The notes below the pieces were generated by a model. The model was not told the DNA's origin and made no database searches. It saw only the letters and a list, made by a program, of their open reading frames with translations. From Agrococcus pavilionensis RW1 (lineage in GTDB: Bacteria > Actinomycetota > Actinomycetes > Actinomycetales > Microbacteriaceae): a stretch of 64,000 nucleotides of DNA. Positions 18,824-27,608 of this stretch are shown piece by piece. The stretch lies in contig NZ_ASHR01000032.1 of the NCBI RefSeq assembly GCF_000400485.1, forward strand, positions 1-64,000, given 5' to 3'. Position 1 is the stretch's first letter, and each line of letters starts with the position of its first letter. A program made the translations under genes and the position numbers.

Positions 18824-20097
18824 GCCTCGGCCTCCGCCGTCGTCTCGGCCTCGACGATGCGCGAGACCTCCATCTCGCCCGCGAGCCGGCCGCGGCCGTC
18901 GAGCGAGCGCACCTCGATGCGCAGCCCCGCGACGTGCACGACGTCGCCGACCTCGGCGATGCGCCCGAGCTCCTTCTGCACGAGCCCGCCGACGGTGTCG
19001 ACCTCCTCGTCGTCGAGCGAGAGGTCGAACAGGTCGCCGAGCTCGTCGATCTGCAGCCGCGCCGAGACGCGCCACGAGCCGTCGCCGACCTCGACGACCT
19101 CGCTGCGGCCCCGGTCGTGCTCGTCGTGGATCTCGCCCACGAGCTCCTCGACGAGGTCCTCGAGCGTCACGAGCCCGGCGATGCCCCCGTACTCGTCGAC
19201 GACCATCGCGACGTGCACGCGATCGGCCTGCATGAGCGCGAGCGTGTCGTCGGCCTTCTTCGACTCCGGCACGAGCACCGCCGGGCGGGCGAGCTCCTCG
19301 GCGGTCTCGGATGCGTCGGGGCGCCACGTGCGGGAGCGCACGACGTCGCGCAGGTACAGGATCCCAAGGATCTCGTCGGTCGACTCCCCCACGACCGGCA
19401 TGCGCGAGAGCCCGTTGTCGAGGAACTGCCGGAGCGCGTCCTGCGCTGTGACGTCGCGCTCGACGACGATCATGTCGGGGCGCGGCACCATGACCTCGCG
19501 CACGAGCGTGTCGTTGAACTCGAAGATCGAGTGGATGAGCTCGCGGTCCTCGTCCTCGAGCACGTCGCTCTCGGCGGCGGCGTCGACCATCGACAGGAGC
19601 TGCGCCTCGGTCGTGAACGCCGTCTCGCGCTGGCGGCCGGGCGTGACCTTCTCGCCGACGGTCGCGACGAGCATCGCGATCGGCCCCATGAGCACGCGCC
19701 AGAAGCGGAGGAAGCCGGCGGAGGCGCGCAGGAGCGCGACGGCGTGCTGGCGGCCGACCGCGCGCGGGCTCGTGCCGACGAGCACGAACGAGACGACGAT
19801 CATGACGCCGCCGGCGACGAGCAGCGTGATCCACCACTCGGTGACGAGCGAGTCGACGGCGAGGGCGACGAGCACCGCGGCGATCGTCTCGCACATGATG
19901 CGGCCGAACTGGAGCGTCATGACGTGGCCGCGCAGGTCGTCGGCGATCGCGAGCATCTTCCGGCCGCGGCGGGCGGCGACGGCCGCCTCCTGCAGCTCGG
20001 CGCGCGAGACGACGCCGAGCGCCGCGTCGCACGCGGCGAGCCAGGCGCCGAAGACGATCAGCAGCCCCGCGACGACGAAGAGGACGACCTCGAACAT
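18820..20097 (-). CDS. hemolysin-C/CNNM family membrane protein with CBS domains
   Basis: A 425-residue protein: four membrane helices in an N-terminal DUF21/CNNM domain (VVLFVVAGLLIVFGAWLAA…, TEWWITLLVAGGVMIVV), a CBS pair (VMVPRPDMIVVERDVTAQDAL and later VHVAMVVDEYGGIAGLVTLEDLVEELVGEI), and a C-terminal CorC_HlyC domain. Family members are implicated in Mg2+ homeostasis. The ATG overlaps the ybeY stop by one base (TGATG). The position between ybeY and era is conserved in actinobacteria. Confidence 0.92.
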   Translation of the reverse strand: MFEVVLFVVAGLLIVFGAWLAACDAALGVVSRAELQEAAVAARRGRKMLAIADDLRGHVMTLQFGRIMCETIAAVLVALAVDSLVTEWWITLLVAGGVMIVVSFVLVGTSPRAVGRQHAVALLRASAGFLRFWRVLMGPIAMLVATVGEKVTPGRQRETAFTTEAQLLSMVDAAAESDVLEDEDRELIHSIFEFNDTLVREVMVPRPDMIVVERDVTAQDALRQFLDNGLSRMPVVGESTDEILGILYLRDVVRSRTWRPDASETAEELARPAVLVPESKKADDTLALMQADRVHVAMVVDEYGGIAGLVTLEDLVEELVGEIHDEHDRGRSEVVEVGDGSWRVSARLQIDELGDLFDLSLDDEEVDTVGGLVQKELGRIAEVGDVVHVAGLRIEVRSLDGRGRLAGEMEVSRIVEAETTAEAEA

Positions 20098-20573
20098 CAG
20101 CGGACGCGGCCGGGCGTGCCGCTGTCGGCCGCCTCGAACGCCGCGAGCAGCGTGTCCTGCAGCTCGAACATCTCGTCGCGCTCCGCGGGCTCGGCGTGGT
20201 CGAAGCCGAGCAGGTGGAGGAGCCCGTGGGTCGTGAGGAGCCGCAGCTCCGTCATGAGCGAGTGGCTCGCCTCGAGCGCCTGCTGCTGGGCGACCTCGGG
20301 GCACAGCACGATGTCGCCGAGCAGGCCCGCGGGCGCGGGCCGGTCGTGGCTGCCGGGCCGCAGCTCGTCCATCGGGAAGGAGAGCACGTCGGTGGGGCCG
20401 GGCTCGTCCATCCACTGCACGTGCAGCTGCTCCATCGCGGCGACGTCGACGAGCGCGATCGACACGTCGGCGTCGGGGTGCACGAAGAGCTTCTCGAGGT
20501 GGTGCGCGACGAGCCGCACGAGCTGCGCCTCGTCGACCGACGCATCCGTCTCGTTCAGGAGGTCGATCGACAT
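20097..20573 (-). CDS. ybeY: rRNA maturation endonuclease YbeY
   Basis: A 158-residue metal-dependent RNase that matures 16S rRNA and takes part in ribosome quality control. The signature zinc motif HGLLHLLGFDH (HxxxHxxxxxH, about 115-125) is intact, and the MDEPGPTDVLSFP segment is typical. It starts within one base of the phoH stop. PhoH, YbeY and Era form a conserved RNA-metabolism trio. Confidence 0.96.
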   Translation of the reverse strand: MSIDLLNETDASVDEAQLVRLVAHHLEKLFVHPDADVSIALVDVAAMEQLHVQWMDEPGPTDVLSFPMDELRPGSHDRPAPAGLLGDIVLCPEVAQQQALEASHSLMTELRLLTTHGLLHLLGFDHAEPAERDEMFELQDTLLAAFEAADSGTPGRVR

Positions 20574-21586
20574 CAGTGCCTCCCTCGCCGCGCGTGGTGC
20601 GACTGCTGGCCCTGGCGGGCCTGCCGCGCCATGACCCGCTGGTCGTGCGCCGTGTAGGCGTCGACGATCTCGCCGACGAGCGTGTGCCGCACGACGTCGG
20701 CGCTCGTGAGCATCGCGAAGCGGATGTCGTCGATCTTGCCGAGCACTTGCTGCGCGACCTGCAGGCCCGAGGTGCCCGCGGGCAGGTCGACCTGCGTCGC
20801 GTCGCCCGTGACGACCATCTTCGAGCCGAAGCCGAGGCGCGTGAGGAACATCTTCATCTGCTCGGGCGTCGTGTTCTGCGCCTCGTCGAGCACGATGAAC
20901 GAGTCGTTGAGCGTGCGGCCGCGCATGTAGGCGAGCGGCGCGACCTCGACGACGCCTGTCGCGAGCAGCTTCGGCACGAGCTCGGGATCCATCATCTCGT
21001 TGAGCGCGTCGTAGAGCGGCCGGAGGTAGGGGTCGATCTTGTCGGTGAGCGTGCCGGGCAGGAAGCCGAGCCGCTCCCCCGCCTCGACAGCGGGGCGCGT
21101 GAGGATGATGCGGTTGACCTCCTTGCGGTGCAGTGCCTGCACCGCCTTCGCCATCGCGAGGTAGGTCTTCCCCGTGCCGGCGGGGCCGATGCCGAAGACG
21201 ATCGTGTGCGCATCGATCGACTCGACGTAGGCGCGCTGGCCCTCGGTCTTCGCCCGGATCGACTTGCCCTTGCTCGTGAGGATCACCTCGCCGATCGCGT
21301 CGGCGAGGCTCCGCGAGGTGTCCTGCCGCAGGATGCGGCTGCCCTCGGCGACCTCCGTCTGGCTGAGGGCCGCGCCCTGCCGGACGAGGTCGACGAGCTC
21401 CTGCACGAGCCGGCCGGCGACCTCGACGTCGTGCTCGGGCCCCTCGAGCGTGACGAGGTTGCCGCGCACGGCGACGCGCACGTCGGGGTGCTCGTGCTCG
21501 AGGCGCGTGAGGAGCCGGTCCTGCGGCCCCAGCAGCCGCACCATCTCGATGCCGTCGATCTCGATCGAACGGGTTGCGTCAGGCAA
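20573..21586 (-). CDS. phoH: PhoH-family ATPase
   Basis: A 337-residue PhoH-like protein with an N-terminal KH-like segment and a P-loop ATPase core: Walker A GPAGTGKTYLAM, Walker B SFIVLDEAQN, and later VVTGDATQVD. It is probably an RNA helicase or ATPase acting with YbeY, although its exact activity is not settled. The start is a TTG (21586) preceded by AGAGGG; its reading frame overlaps the HIT gene by eight bases. Confidence 0.95.
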   Translation of the reverse strand: MPDATRSIEIDGIEMVRLLGPQDRLLTRLEHEHPDVRVAVRGNLVTLEGPEHDVEVAGRLVQELVDLVRQGAALSQTEVAEGSRILRQDTSRSLADAIGEVILTSKGKSIRAKTEGQRAYVESIDAHTIVFGIGPAGTGKTYLAMAKAVQALHRKEVNRIILTRPAVEAGERLGFLPGTLTDKIDPYLRPLYDALNEMMDPELVPKLLATGVVEVAPLAYMRGRTLNDSFIVLDEAQNTTPEQMKMFLTRLGFGSKMVVTGDATQVDLPAGTSGLQVAQQVLGKIDDIRFAMLTSADVVRHTLVGEIVDAYTAHDQRVMARQARQGQQSHHARRGRH

Positions 21587-21923
21587 GCGATCCCTCTCTG
21601 AGTGCGCCGGCGAGCACGTGCGCGTGCACGTGGAAGACGGTCTGCCCGGCGAGCTCGCCGGTGTTGAACACGAGCCGGAAGTCGCCCTCGGCGCGCTCCC
21701 GGGCGATCGCCTGCGCGGCCTGCACCATCTCGGCCATGAGGTGGGGGTCGCCGGCAGCGAGCTCGACGACGTCGCGGTACTGCGGCGACTTCGGCACGAC
21801 CACGACGTGCATCGGCGCTTGCGGCGCGATGTCGGTGAAGGCGATGATGCGGTCGGTCTCGAGGACGATCTCCGCCGGGATCTCTCGGGCGACGATCCGC
21901 TCGAACACGGTGGGCTCAGCCAT
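21579..21923 (-). CDS. HIT-family nucleotide hydrolase/transferase
   Basis: A 114-residue histidine-triad protein ending in the active-site motif HVHAHVLAG. Family members hydrolyse adenosine phosphoramidates or acyl-adenylates. ATG 21923 lacks a Shine-Dalgarno site but lies seven bases after a TAGGCT box (21931-21936), so an extra leaderless promoter may drive HIT-phoH-ybeY-era independently of HrcA. Confidence 0.93.
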   Translation of the reverse strand: MAEPTVFERIVAREIPAEIVLETDRIIAFTDIAPQAPMHVVVVPKSPQYRDVVELAAGDPHLMAEMVQAAQAIARERAEGDFRLVFNTGELAGQTVFHVHAHVLAGALREGSLA

Positions 21924-21930
21924 GGTCGTC

Positions 21931-21936
21931 AGCCTA
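21931..21936 (-). promoter_or_regulatory. -10 box of a leaderless promoter for the HIT-phoH genes
   Basis: TAGGCT is followed by seven bases and then the ATG of the HIT gene. No ribosome-binding site is present. It lies in the 25-base gap after rsmE. Confidence 0.5.
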
Positions 21937-21948
21937 CTCGCGCCCGGC

Positions 21949-22674
21949 TCACCAGCGCCCGAGCCGCAGCGACAGCGCCGCGAGCCCCGCGAGCCCGGCG
22001 GTCGACGTGCGCAGCACGTGGTCGCCCATGCGCGCGCGCACGGCGCCGGCCGCGTCGAGCGCCTCGAGCTCCCCCGGGTCGATGCCTCCCTCGGGCCCCA
22101 CGACGAGCAGCGCGTCGCGCTCGACCGGCACCTCGGCGATCGAGGCCGGCGCGGTCGGGTCGAGCACGACGAGCTGCCAGTGCGCGCCGAGGCCCGCGAG
22201 GCCCGCGGTGTCGACGACCCCGACGACCTCGGGCAGCCGCGCCCGGATCGCCTGCTTGCCCGCCTCGCGCACGATGCGCCGCCAGCGCTCGAGCGCCTTG
22301 TCGCCGCGGTCGCCCTTCCACTGCACGACGCTGCGCCGCGCTTGCCACGGCACGATGACGTCGACGCCGAGCTCGGTCGAGGCCTGCACGGCGAGCTCGG
22401 CCCGATCGCCCTTCGCGAGCGCCTGGGCGAGCGCGATGCGCGGGCTCGGCTGCGGCACCGCCTCGACGCGCTGCAGCACGACGTCTACGCCGTCGCGCTC
22501 GACGCGGTCGATGATCCCCTCGGCGAGCGTGCCAGCGCCGTCGCTCACGAGCACGCGCTCGCCGCGGCGCATGCGCGAGACGACGGCGGCGTGGTGCGCC
22601 TCCTCGCCCGCGAGCGTCACGACCGCGCCCGGCTCGGCGCCCACGAGCGCGTCGTGCCAGTAGCAGTGGGCCAT
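21949..22674 (-). CDS. rsmE: 16S rRNA m3U1498 methyltransferase RsmE
   Basis: A 241-residue SPOUT methyltransferase that methylates U1498 of 16S rRNA with SAM. An N-terminal PUA-like region (LAGEEAHHAAVVSRMRRGERVLVSDGAG) precedes the knot, with VVGPEGGIDPGELEAL and LRTSTAGLAGLAALS forming the SAM-binding loop. ATG 22674 overlaps the dnaJ stop by one base (ATGA-type junction). Confidence 0.95.
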   Translation of the reverse strand: MAHCYWHDALVGAEPGAVVTLAGEEAHHAAVVSRMRRGERVLVSDGAGTLAEGIIDRVERDGVDVVLQRVEAVPQPSPRIALAQALAKGDRAELAVQASTELGVDVIVPWQARRSVVQWKGDRGDKALERWRRIVREAGKQAIRARLPEVVGVVDTAGLAGLGAHWQLVVLDPTAPASIAEVPVERDALLVVGPEGGIDPGELEALDAAGAVRARMGDHVLRTSTAGLAGLAALSLRLGRW

Positions 22675-23762
22675 CAGAGCCGGAGGCGGTCGCGCATCTT
22701 CGCGAACAGCCCCTGCTTGAACTGGGCGAGCTGCGGCGCGGGCGCCTTCGTGCGGTCGCGGAGCTCGCGCAGCAGCTCCTCCGTGCGCCGGTCGATGCGC
22801 TGCGGCGTGACGACCTGCACGCCGAGCTTGAGGTCGCCGCGGCCGGCGCCGCGGAGGCGCGTGACGCCGCGCTCCCCGATCGTGATGACGTCGCCCGACT
22901 GCGTGCCGGGGCGCACCTCGACCTCGACGGGGCCGTCGATGCCCTCGACGGTGCTCCGCGCGCCGAGCGCGGCGTCGGAGATCGACACCTCGAGCGTGCC
23001 GAGCAGGTCGTCGCCCGAGCGGGAGAAGACGTCGTGGTGGCGCACGTTGATCTCGAGGTAGAGCGTGCCGGCGGGGCCGCCGGCCTCGCCGACCTCGCCC
23101 TGGCCGGGCAGCTGGATGCGCAGGCCCGTGTCGACGCCCGCGGGGATGTCGACGGGGATCGTGCGCTCGGCGCGCACGCGGCCGTGGCCCGCGCACGTCG
23201 GGCACGGCTCGGGGATGATGCTCCCGTAGCCCTGGCACGCCGCACACGGCTGTGAGGTGACGACGTTGCCGAGCAGCGACCGCACCTGCCGCTGCACGTG
23301 GCCGGAGCCGCCGCACATCGTGCAGCGCTGCGGGCTCGATCCGGGCGTGGTGCACGCGCCGTCGCACGTCTCGCACAGCACGGCCGTCTGCACGCGCAGC
23401 TCCCGGTGCACGCCGAAGACGACGTCGGCGAGGTCGAGGTCGACGCGCAGCAGGCTGTCCTGCCCCGGCTGGCGCCGCGAGCGCGGCCCGGCCGAGCGGC
23501 CGCCGCCGAAGAACTGCTCGAAGATGTCGCCGAACCCGAAGCCCCCGGCCCCGCCGAGCGACGGGCCGCGGTCGTACTCCGCGCGCGACTGCGGGTCGCC
23601 GAGCACGTCGTACGCGTGCGTGACGTCCTTGAATCGCTCGGCCGCGTCCTCGCTCGGGTTGACGTCGGGGTGCAGCTCTCGCGCGAGCCGGCGGTACGCC
23701 TTCTTGATCTCGTCCTGCGTGGCGTCGCGCTCGACGCCGAGTGTCTCGTAGTGGTCGCTCAC
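22674..23762 (-). CDS. dnaJ: chaperone DnaJ (DnaJ2 type)
   Basis: A 362-residue Hsp40: J-domain with HPD (RELHPDVNP), a Gly/Phe-rich linker ([12 protein letters not shown]), a zinc domain with four cysteine repeats (CETC, CTMC, CAAC, CPTC), and C-terminal substrate-binding domains. The first repeat is CETCDGACT, a variant usual for the actinobacterial paralog linked to hrcA rather than to dnaK. It starts immediately after the hrcA stop and is presumably repressed through the CIRCE site upstream of hrcA. Confidence 0.95.
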   Translation of the reverse strand: MSDHYETLGVERDATQDEIKKAYRRLARELHPDVNPSEDAAERFKDVTHAYDVLGDPQSRAEYDRGPSLGGAGGFGFGDIFEQFFGGGRSAGPRSRRQPGQDSLLRVDLDLADVVFGVHRELRVQTAVLCETCDGACTTPGSSPQRCTMCGGSGHVQRQVRSLLGNVVTSQPCAACQGYGSIIPEPCPTCAGHGRVRAERTIPVDIPAGVDTGLRIQLPGQGEVGEAGGPAGTLYLEINVRHHDVFSRSGDDLLGTLEVSISDAALGARSTVEGIDGPVEVEVRPGTQSGDVITIGERGVTRLRGAGRGDLKLGVQVVTPQRIDRRTEELLRELRDRTKAPAPQLAQFKQGLFAKMRDRLRL

Positions 23763-24776
23763 TCAGTCCTCGCTCAGCAGCCGCGTGAGGTAGCGCGCCA
23801 CTGCGCGCACCGCGGCCATGTTCCCTGCGTAGTCCATCCGGGTCGGGCCCAGGACGCCGACGTGCCCCTCGCTGCCGTCGGCCGTGTAGGTCGAGGCGAC
23901 GACCGCCGCCTCGCCGAGCGGCCCCGAGAGCTCGCGGCCGATGCGGGTCGCGACCTCCCCCTCGGAGCCCATCTCGTCGAAGAGGCGCAAGAGGGTCACC
24001 TGCTCCTCGATCGCGTCGAGCACGGGCGTCACGGTGCCCTGGAAGTCGCGCTCCTCCCGCACGAGGTTCGCGGCGCCCGCCATCACGATGCGGTCGCCGC
24101 CGGCCCCCTGCAGCATCTCGGTCAGCGCCTGCGCGACCGCGCCGGTCGCGGTCGCGATCGAGGCGGGGGCGGATGCGGCTGTCGACGAGAGGCGCTGGAC
24201 GGCCTCGGCGGGCGCGAGCTCGGCGATCGTCTCGGTGAACGCCCGGCCGAGCACCGATGCCTGCTCGGGCTCGATGCGCTGCCCGACGTCGAGCAGTCGC
24301 TGCTCGACGCGGCCCGAGTCGAGGATGAGCACCGCGAGCACCTTCGACTCGGTGACCGCGACGAGCTCGACGCGGCGCACGGCGCCCGGGCGCCGGAGCG
24401 GCACCTGCACGAGCGCGACCTGGTTCGTGAGGCTCGAGAGCAGGCGCGCGGTGCGCGCGAGCACGTCGTCGCGATCGACCGACTCGTCGAGGAAGCGCGC
24501 GATCGCCTGGCGCTGCGCGGGGGTGAGCGGCTGCATGCGCTGCAGGCGGTCGACGAAGACGCGGTAGCCCTTGTCGGTGGGCACGCGGCCCGACGAGGTG
24601 TGGGGCGCGACGATGAGCTCCTCCTCCTCGAGGAGCGCCATGTCATTGCGGATCGTCGCCGCGGAGACGCCGAAGGCGTGCCGCTCGACGATCGACTTCG
24701 ACCCCACCGGCTCCCGCAGGGCGACGTAGTCCTCGACGATCGCCCGGAGGACCTCGAGACCGCGATCCGAGACCAT
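23763..24776 (-). CDS. hrcA: heat-inducible transcription repressor HrcA
   Basis: A 337-residue HrcA. The N-terminal winged helix (LEVLRAIVEDYVALREPVGSKSI, VSAATIRNDMALLEEEELI) binds CIRCE, and the long C-terminal dimer domain follows. ATG 24776 is chosen over an upstream GTG at 24803 because GGAAGGAG precedes it and because the upstream GTG falls inside the CIRCE operator. Regulation is autogenous. Confidence 0.95.
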   Translation of the reverse strand: MVSDRGLEVLRAIVEDYVALREPVGSKSIVERHAFGVSAATIRNDMALLEEEELIVAPHTSSGRVPTDKGYRVFVDRLQRMQPLTPAQRQAIARFLDESVDRDDVLARTARLLSSLTNQVALVQVPLRRPGAVRRVELVAVTESKVLAVLILDSGRVEQRLLDVGQRIEPEQASVLGRAFTETIAELAPAEAVQRLSSTAASAPASIATATGAVAQALTEMLQGAGGDRIVMAGAANLVREERDFQGTVTPVLDAIEEQVTLLRLFDEMGSEGEVATRIGRELSGPLGEAAVVASTYTADGSEGHVGVLGPTRMDYAGNMAAVRAVARYLTRLLSED

Positions 24777-24796
24777 CCCGCGCTCCTTCCCCCCTG

Positions 24797-24823
24797 CTGG
24801 CACTCTCCAATGCTGACTGCCAA
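24797..24823 (-). promoter_or_regulatory. CIRCE operator for hrcA-dnaJ
   Basis: CTGGCACTC, a 9-base spacer, then GACTGCCAA. Each arm matches the CIRCE consensus (TTAGCACTC-N9-GAGTGCTAA) at 7 of 9 positions. A TAGGAT -10 box on the minus strand (24824-24829) directly abuts it, so HrcA would cover the start site. Confidence 0.85.
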
Positions 24824-24942
24824 TCCTACCGCGCCGCGACGCGCCGCGCCCGATCGCTCACCCGTTCTCCAGCCATCCCGGCGCACAATGGCCGTGCGGA
24901 ACGTCCGCAGATCCTGCGGACCACTCACGAAAGGCACTCCCC

Positions 24943-25764
24943 ATGTCCGACCCCAACGTGCCCCGCCGAGACGACCAGCACGAGCCGACCGACCCCTCGA
25001 GCGAGGGCTTCTCGGTCACCGACGAGCAGCACGCGGCCCCCAGCGCGCCCGCCGCTCCGGCGCTCGGCCAGCCGGCCGAGCCCTTCTCCGCTCCCGCGGG
25101 CGGCGCCGTGCCGAGCGCGCCCGGTCAGCCCGCGTTCGGCTCCGACGCGAGCCGCGACTGGAGCCAGCCGCAGCCGGGCCAGCAGGGCAGCGCTCCCTTC
25201 GACCAGCCCGGGTACGGCCAGGGCGGCTACGCCCAGCCGGGCTACGGCCAGCCGGGGGGCCAGCAGCATGGCGCCCCCCAGTACGGATCGCCGCAGCACG
25301 GATCGCCGCAGTACGGATCGCCGCAGTACGGATCCCCGCAGCACGGCGCTCCGCAGTACGGCGCGCCCGGCCAGCCGCAGTACGCGGCCGGCGCCCCCAT
25401 GTCGCCCGTCGACGAGAAGAACGCCGGCATGTGGGGCCACCTCTCGGGCCTCTCGACGATCGTCACCGGCGGCTGGGGCGGCTGGATCGGCCCGCTCATC
25501 GTCTTCCTCATCTACAAGGACCGCAGCGCGTTCGCGCGGCAGGAGTCGAAGGAGGCGCTCAACTTCGGCATCTTCATGACGATCCTGACGATCGGCCTCA
25601 TCGTCGTCGGGACCATCCTGTCGTTCGTCGGCATCGGGTTCCTGCTGCTGATGATCTGGTGGGTGCCGGGGCTGCTGCAGGTGATCTTCTCGATCATCGG
25701 CGGCGTGCGCGTCAACGCCGGCGGCTCCTACCGCTACCCGTTCAACTGGCGGCTGGTGAAGTAG
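24943..25764 (+). CDS. DUF4870 membrane protein with repeat-rich N-terminus
   Basis: A 273-residue protein with a long disordered N-terminal half rich in Gln, Gly, Pro and Tyr, including seven QHGAP/QYGSP-type pentapeptide repeats. The C-terminal half (from about residue 160) is the DUF4870 (Tic20-like) module: MWGHLSGLSTIV, WGGWIGPLIVFLIYKD, and three or four membrane helices. ATG 24943 follows AAAGG. A perfect 8-bp inverted repeat lies at 24903-24921 in the leader. Membrane location is inferred; function unknown. Confidence 0.85.
   Translation: MSDPNVPRRDDQHEPTDPSSEGFSVTDEQHAAPSAPAAPALGQPAEPFSAPAGGAVPSAPGQPAFGSDASRDWSQPQPGQQGSAPFDQPGYGQGGYAQPGYGQPGGQQHGAPQYGSPQHGSPQYGSPQYGSPQHGAPQYGAPGQPQYAAGAPMSPVDEKNAGMWGHLSGLSTIVTGGWGGWIGPLIVFLIYKDRSAFARQESKEALNFGIFMTILTIGLIVVGTILSFVGIGFLLLMIWWVPGLLQVIFSIIGGVRVNAGGSYRYPFNWRLVK
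25264..25368 (+). repeat. seven 15-bp tandem repeats inside the DUF4870 gene
   Basis: In-frame units of the type CAGTACGGATCGCCG start at 25264, 25279, 25294, 25309, 25324, 25339 and 25354. They encode Q-(Y/H)-G-(S/A)-P and keep the reading frame, so copy-number change would alter only linker length. Confidence 0.9.
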
Positions 25765-25765
25765 C

Positions 25766-26971
25766 TCAGGGCAGCAGGCGCCGCACGACGGCGTCGGCGA
25801 GCAGCCGCCCTCGCAGCGTCGGGATCACCCGGCCGGCGAGGGCGGCTCTCCCGTCCACGAGGCCGTCGGCGACGAGCCCCGCGACGGCGCGGCGACCCTC
25901 GGCGTCGAGCACGTCGATCGCGAGCCCCTCGGCGATGCGCGACTCCAGCAGCACGCGCTCCACGCGACGCGTCTCGGCGTCGAGCACCTCGCGCGCGAGC
26001 GCGGGCGAGGCGCCCGCGACGAGCCGGTCGCGGTAGGCGGCGGGGTGCTTGACGTTCCACCAGCGCACCCCGCCGACGTGGCTGTGGGCGCCGGGCCCGA
26101 AGCCCCACCAGTCGTGCCCGCGCCAGTAGGCGAGGTTGTGCCGGGCGACCCGGTCGCCCTTCGCCCAGTTGGAGATCTCGTACCAGGAGTAGCCGGCCCG
26201 GCCGAGGGTCGCATCCGCCGCCTCGTACATCGCGGCCTGCAGGTCGTCGTCGGGGGCAGCGAGCTCGCCGCGGCGGATGCGCCGCGCGAGCGCGGTGCCG
26301 TCCTCGACGATGAGCGCGTAGGCCGAGATGTGGTCGGGTGCCATCGCGACGGCCGCGTCGAGCGAGCGCTGCCAGTCGGCGAGCGACTCCCCCGGCGCGC
26401 CGTAGATGAGGTCGAGGCTCACCTCGAGCCCCGCCTCGCGCGCCCACTCGACGACGAGCGGCACGCGCTCGGGGTCGTGCGTGCGGTCGAGCGCCGCGAG
26501 CACGTGCGGCACCGCCGACTGCATGCCGATCGAGACGCGCGTCACGCCGCCCGCCCTCAGTTGCGCGAGGCCCGCGAGGTCGATCGAGTCGGGGTTCGCC
26601 TCGACCGAGACCTCCGCGCCGTCCGCGAGCCCGAAGGCATCCGTCACGCCCTGCAGCATCGCGACGAGGTCGCCCGACGGCAGGAGCGTCGGCGTGCCGC
26701 CGCCGAAGAAGACGGTCTGCATGGGCCGGAGCGGGCCGAGCTCGCCAAGCACCTCGCGCGCGAGGCGGATCTCGGCGGCGACGTCGCCCGGGTAGCCCGC
26801 GCGGGTCGCGCCGCGCAGCTCGTCGGCCGTGTAGGTGTTGAAGTCGCAGTAGCCGCACCGCACCGAGCAGAACGGCACGTGGATGTAGGCGCCGAAGGGC
26901 GCATCGGCCGCGGTGCCCTCGGGCAGCCGGCCGTCGGCGGGAGCCGCCTCGCCGTCGGGCAGGCGACCCAC
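25766..26971 (-). CDS. hemW: HemW-like radical SAM protein
   Basis: A 401-residue radical-SAM protein of the HemW (heme chaperone) family, often misnamed oxygen-independent coproporphyrinogen oxidase. The Fe-S motif is CSVRCGYCDF (CxxxCxxC, about 38-47), and the heme-binding HNLAYW motif of HemW is present. GTG 26971 begins one base after the DUF1990 stop. It probably delivers heme to respiratory enzymes. Linkage to lepA and hrcA is the standard actinobacterial order. Confidence 0.93.
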   Translation of the reverse strand: MGRLPDGEAAPADGRLPEGTAADAPFGAYIHVPFCSVRCGYCDFNTYTADELRGATRAGYPGDVAAEIRLAREVLGELGPLRPMQTVFFGGGTPTLLPSGDLVAMLQGVTDAFGLADGAEVSVEANPDSIDLAGLAQLRAGGVTRVSIGMQSAVPHVLAALDRTHDPERVPLVVEWAREAGLEVSLDLIYGAPGESLADWQRSLDAAVAMAPDHISAYALIVEDGTALARRIRRGELAAPDDDLQAAMYEAADATLGRAGYSWYEISNWAKGDRVARHNLAYWRGHDWWGFGPGAHSHVGGVRWWNVKHPAAYRDRLVAGASPALAREVLDAETRRVERVLLESRIAEGLAIDVLDAEGRRAVAGLVADGLVDGRAALAGRVIPTLRGRLLADAVVRRLLP

Positions 26972-26972
26972 G

Positions 26973-27608
26973 TCAGCGCACGTCGATCGAGCGCAGCACG
27001 TCCATGTAGCGGTCGTGGTACCTCGAGCGCAGCGCCTTCGAGACGGGAGCGCCGAGCTTGGCGTACCACGCGGCGTTGCGGACGATCGCGCGGAAGTGGA
27101 GGAAGACGGTCTCGTCCTCGGCGATCTCGACCGTGAAGCGCTCCTCGCCGGCCTCGGGGTGGCCCTCGAGCGAGCCGAGGATCACGCCGTGGCTATTGGG
27201 CTCCTCCTCGACCGCGATGACCCGCATCGGACCGTGGAACTGGATGCCGAGGAAGCGGATGCGCTGGTCGACCGAGTCGCCCGGCTGCAGGAACGGCTCG
27301 CCGTCGGGACCGAAGTCCTGCTGCGGCTCGACGCTCGCGGCGCGGGTCGCCTCGCCGTCCTGGAAGCCGACCGGGCGGTAGACGGTGCCCTCCTCGGTGC
27401 CGACGACGTCGACCTCGATGCCCGCGAGCCGCTGCACCTTCCAGGTGCGCAGCGCCGCGACGGCGGCGTCGAAGCGCGGCCGGCCGTGGCCGATGCGCGA
27501 GCGGCGCTGCACGACCTCGAAGCCCTTCGGCGGGAAGCGCGTGAAGTCGAAGTGCGCCGTCGCGCCGACGGCGCCGTAGTTCGTGGCGCGCTCGCGGATG
27601 GGCTTCAC
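26973..27608 (-). CDS. DUF1990 family protein
   Basis: A 211-residue protein with conserved DUF1990 blocks: NYGAVGAT near the start, [15 protein letters not shown] in the middle, and [13 protein letters not shown] followed by [30 protein letters not shown] at the end. No enzymatic residues stand out and the family is uncharacterised. GTG 27608 overlaps the lepA stop by four bases. Confidence 0.85.
   Translation of the reverse strand: MKPIRERATNYGAVGATAHFDFTRFPPKGFEVVQRRSRIGHGRPRFDAAVAALRTWKVQRLAGIEVDVVGTEEGTVYRPVGFQDGEATRAASVEPQQDFGPDGEPFLQPGDSVDQRIRFLGIQFHGPMRVIAVEEEPNSHGVILGSLEGHPEAGEERFTVEIAEDETVFLHFRAIVRNAAWYAKLGAPVSKALRSRYHDRYMDVLRSIDVR

Noticed and set aside
25264-25368. Possible CRISPR-like repeat array
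   Set aside because: The units are 15 bp, directly adjacent with no spacers, and lie in frame inside a coding gene.
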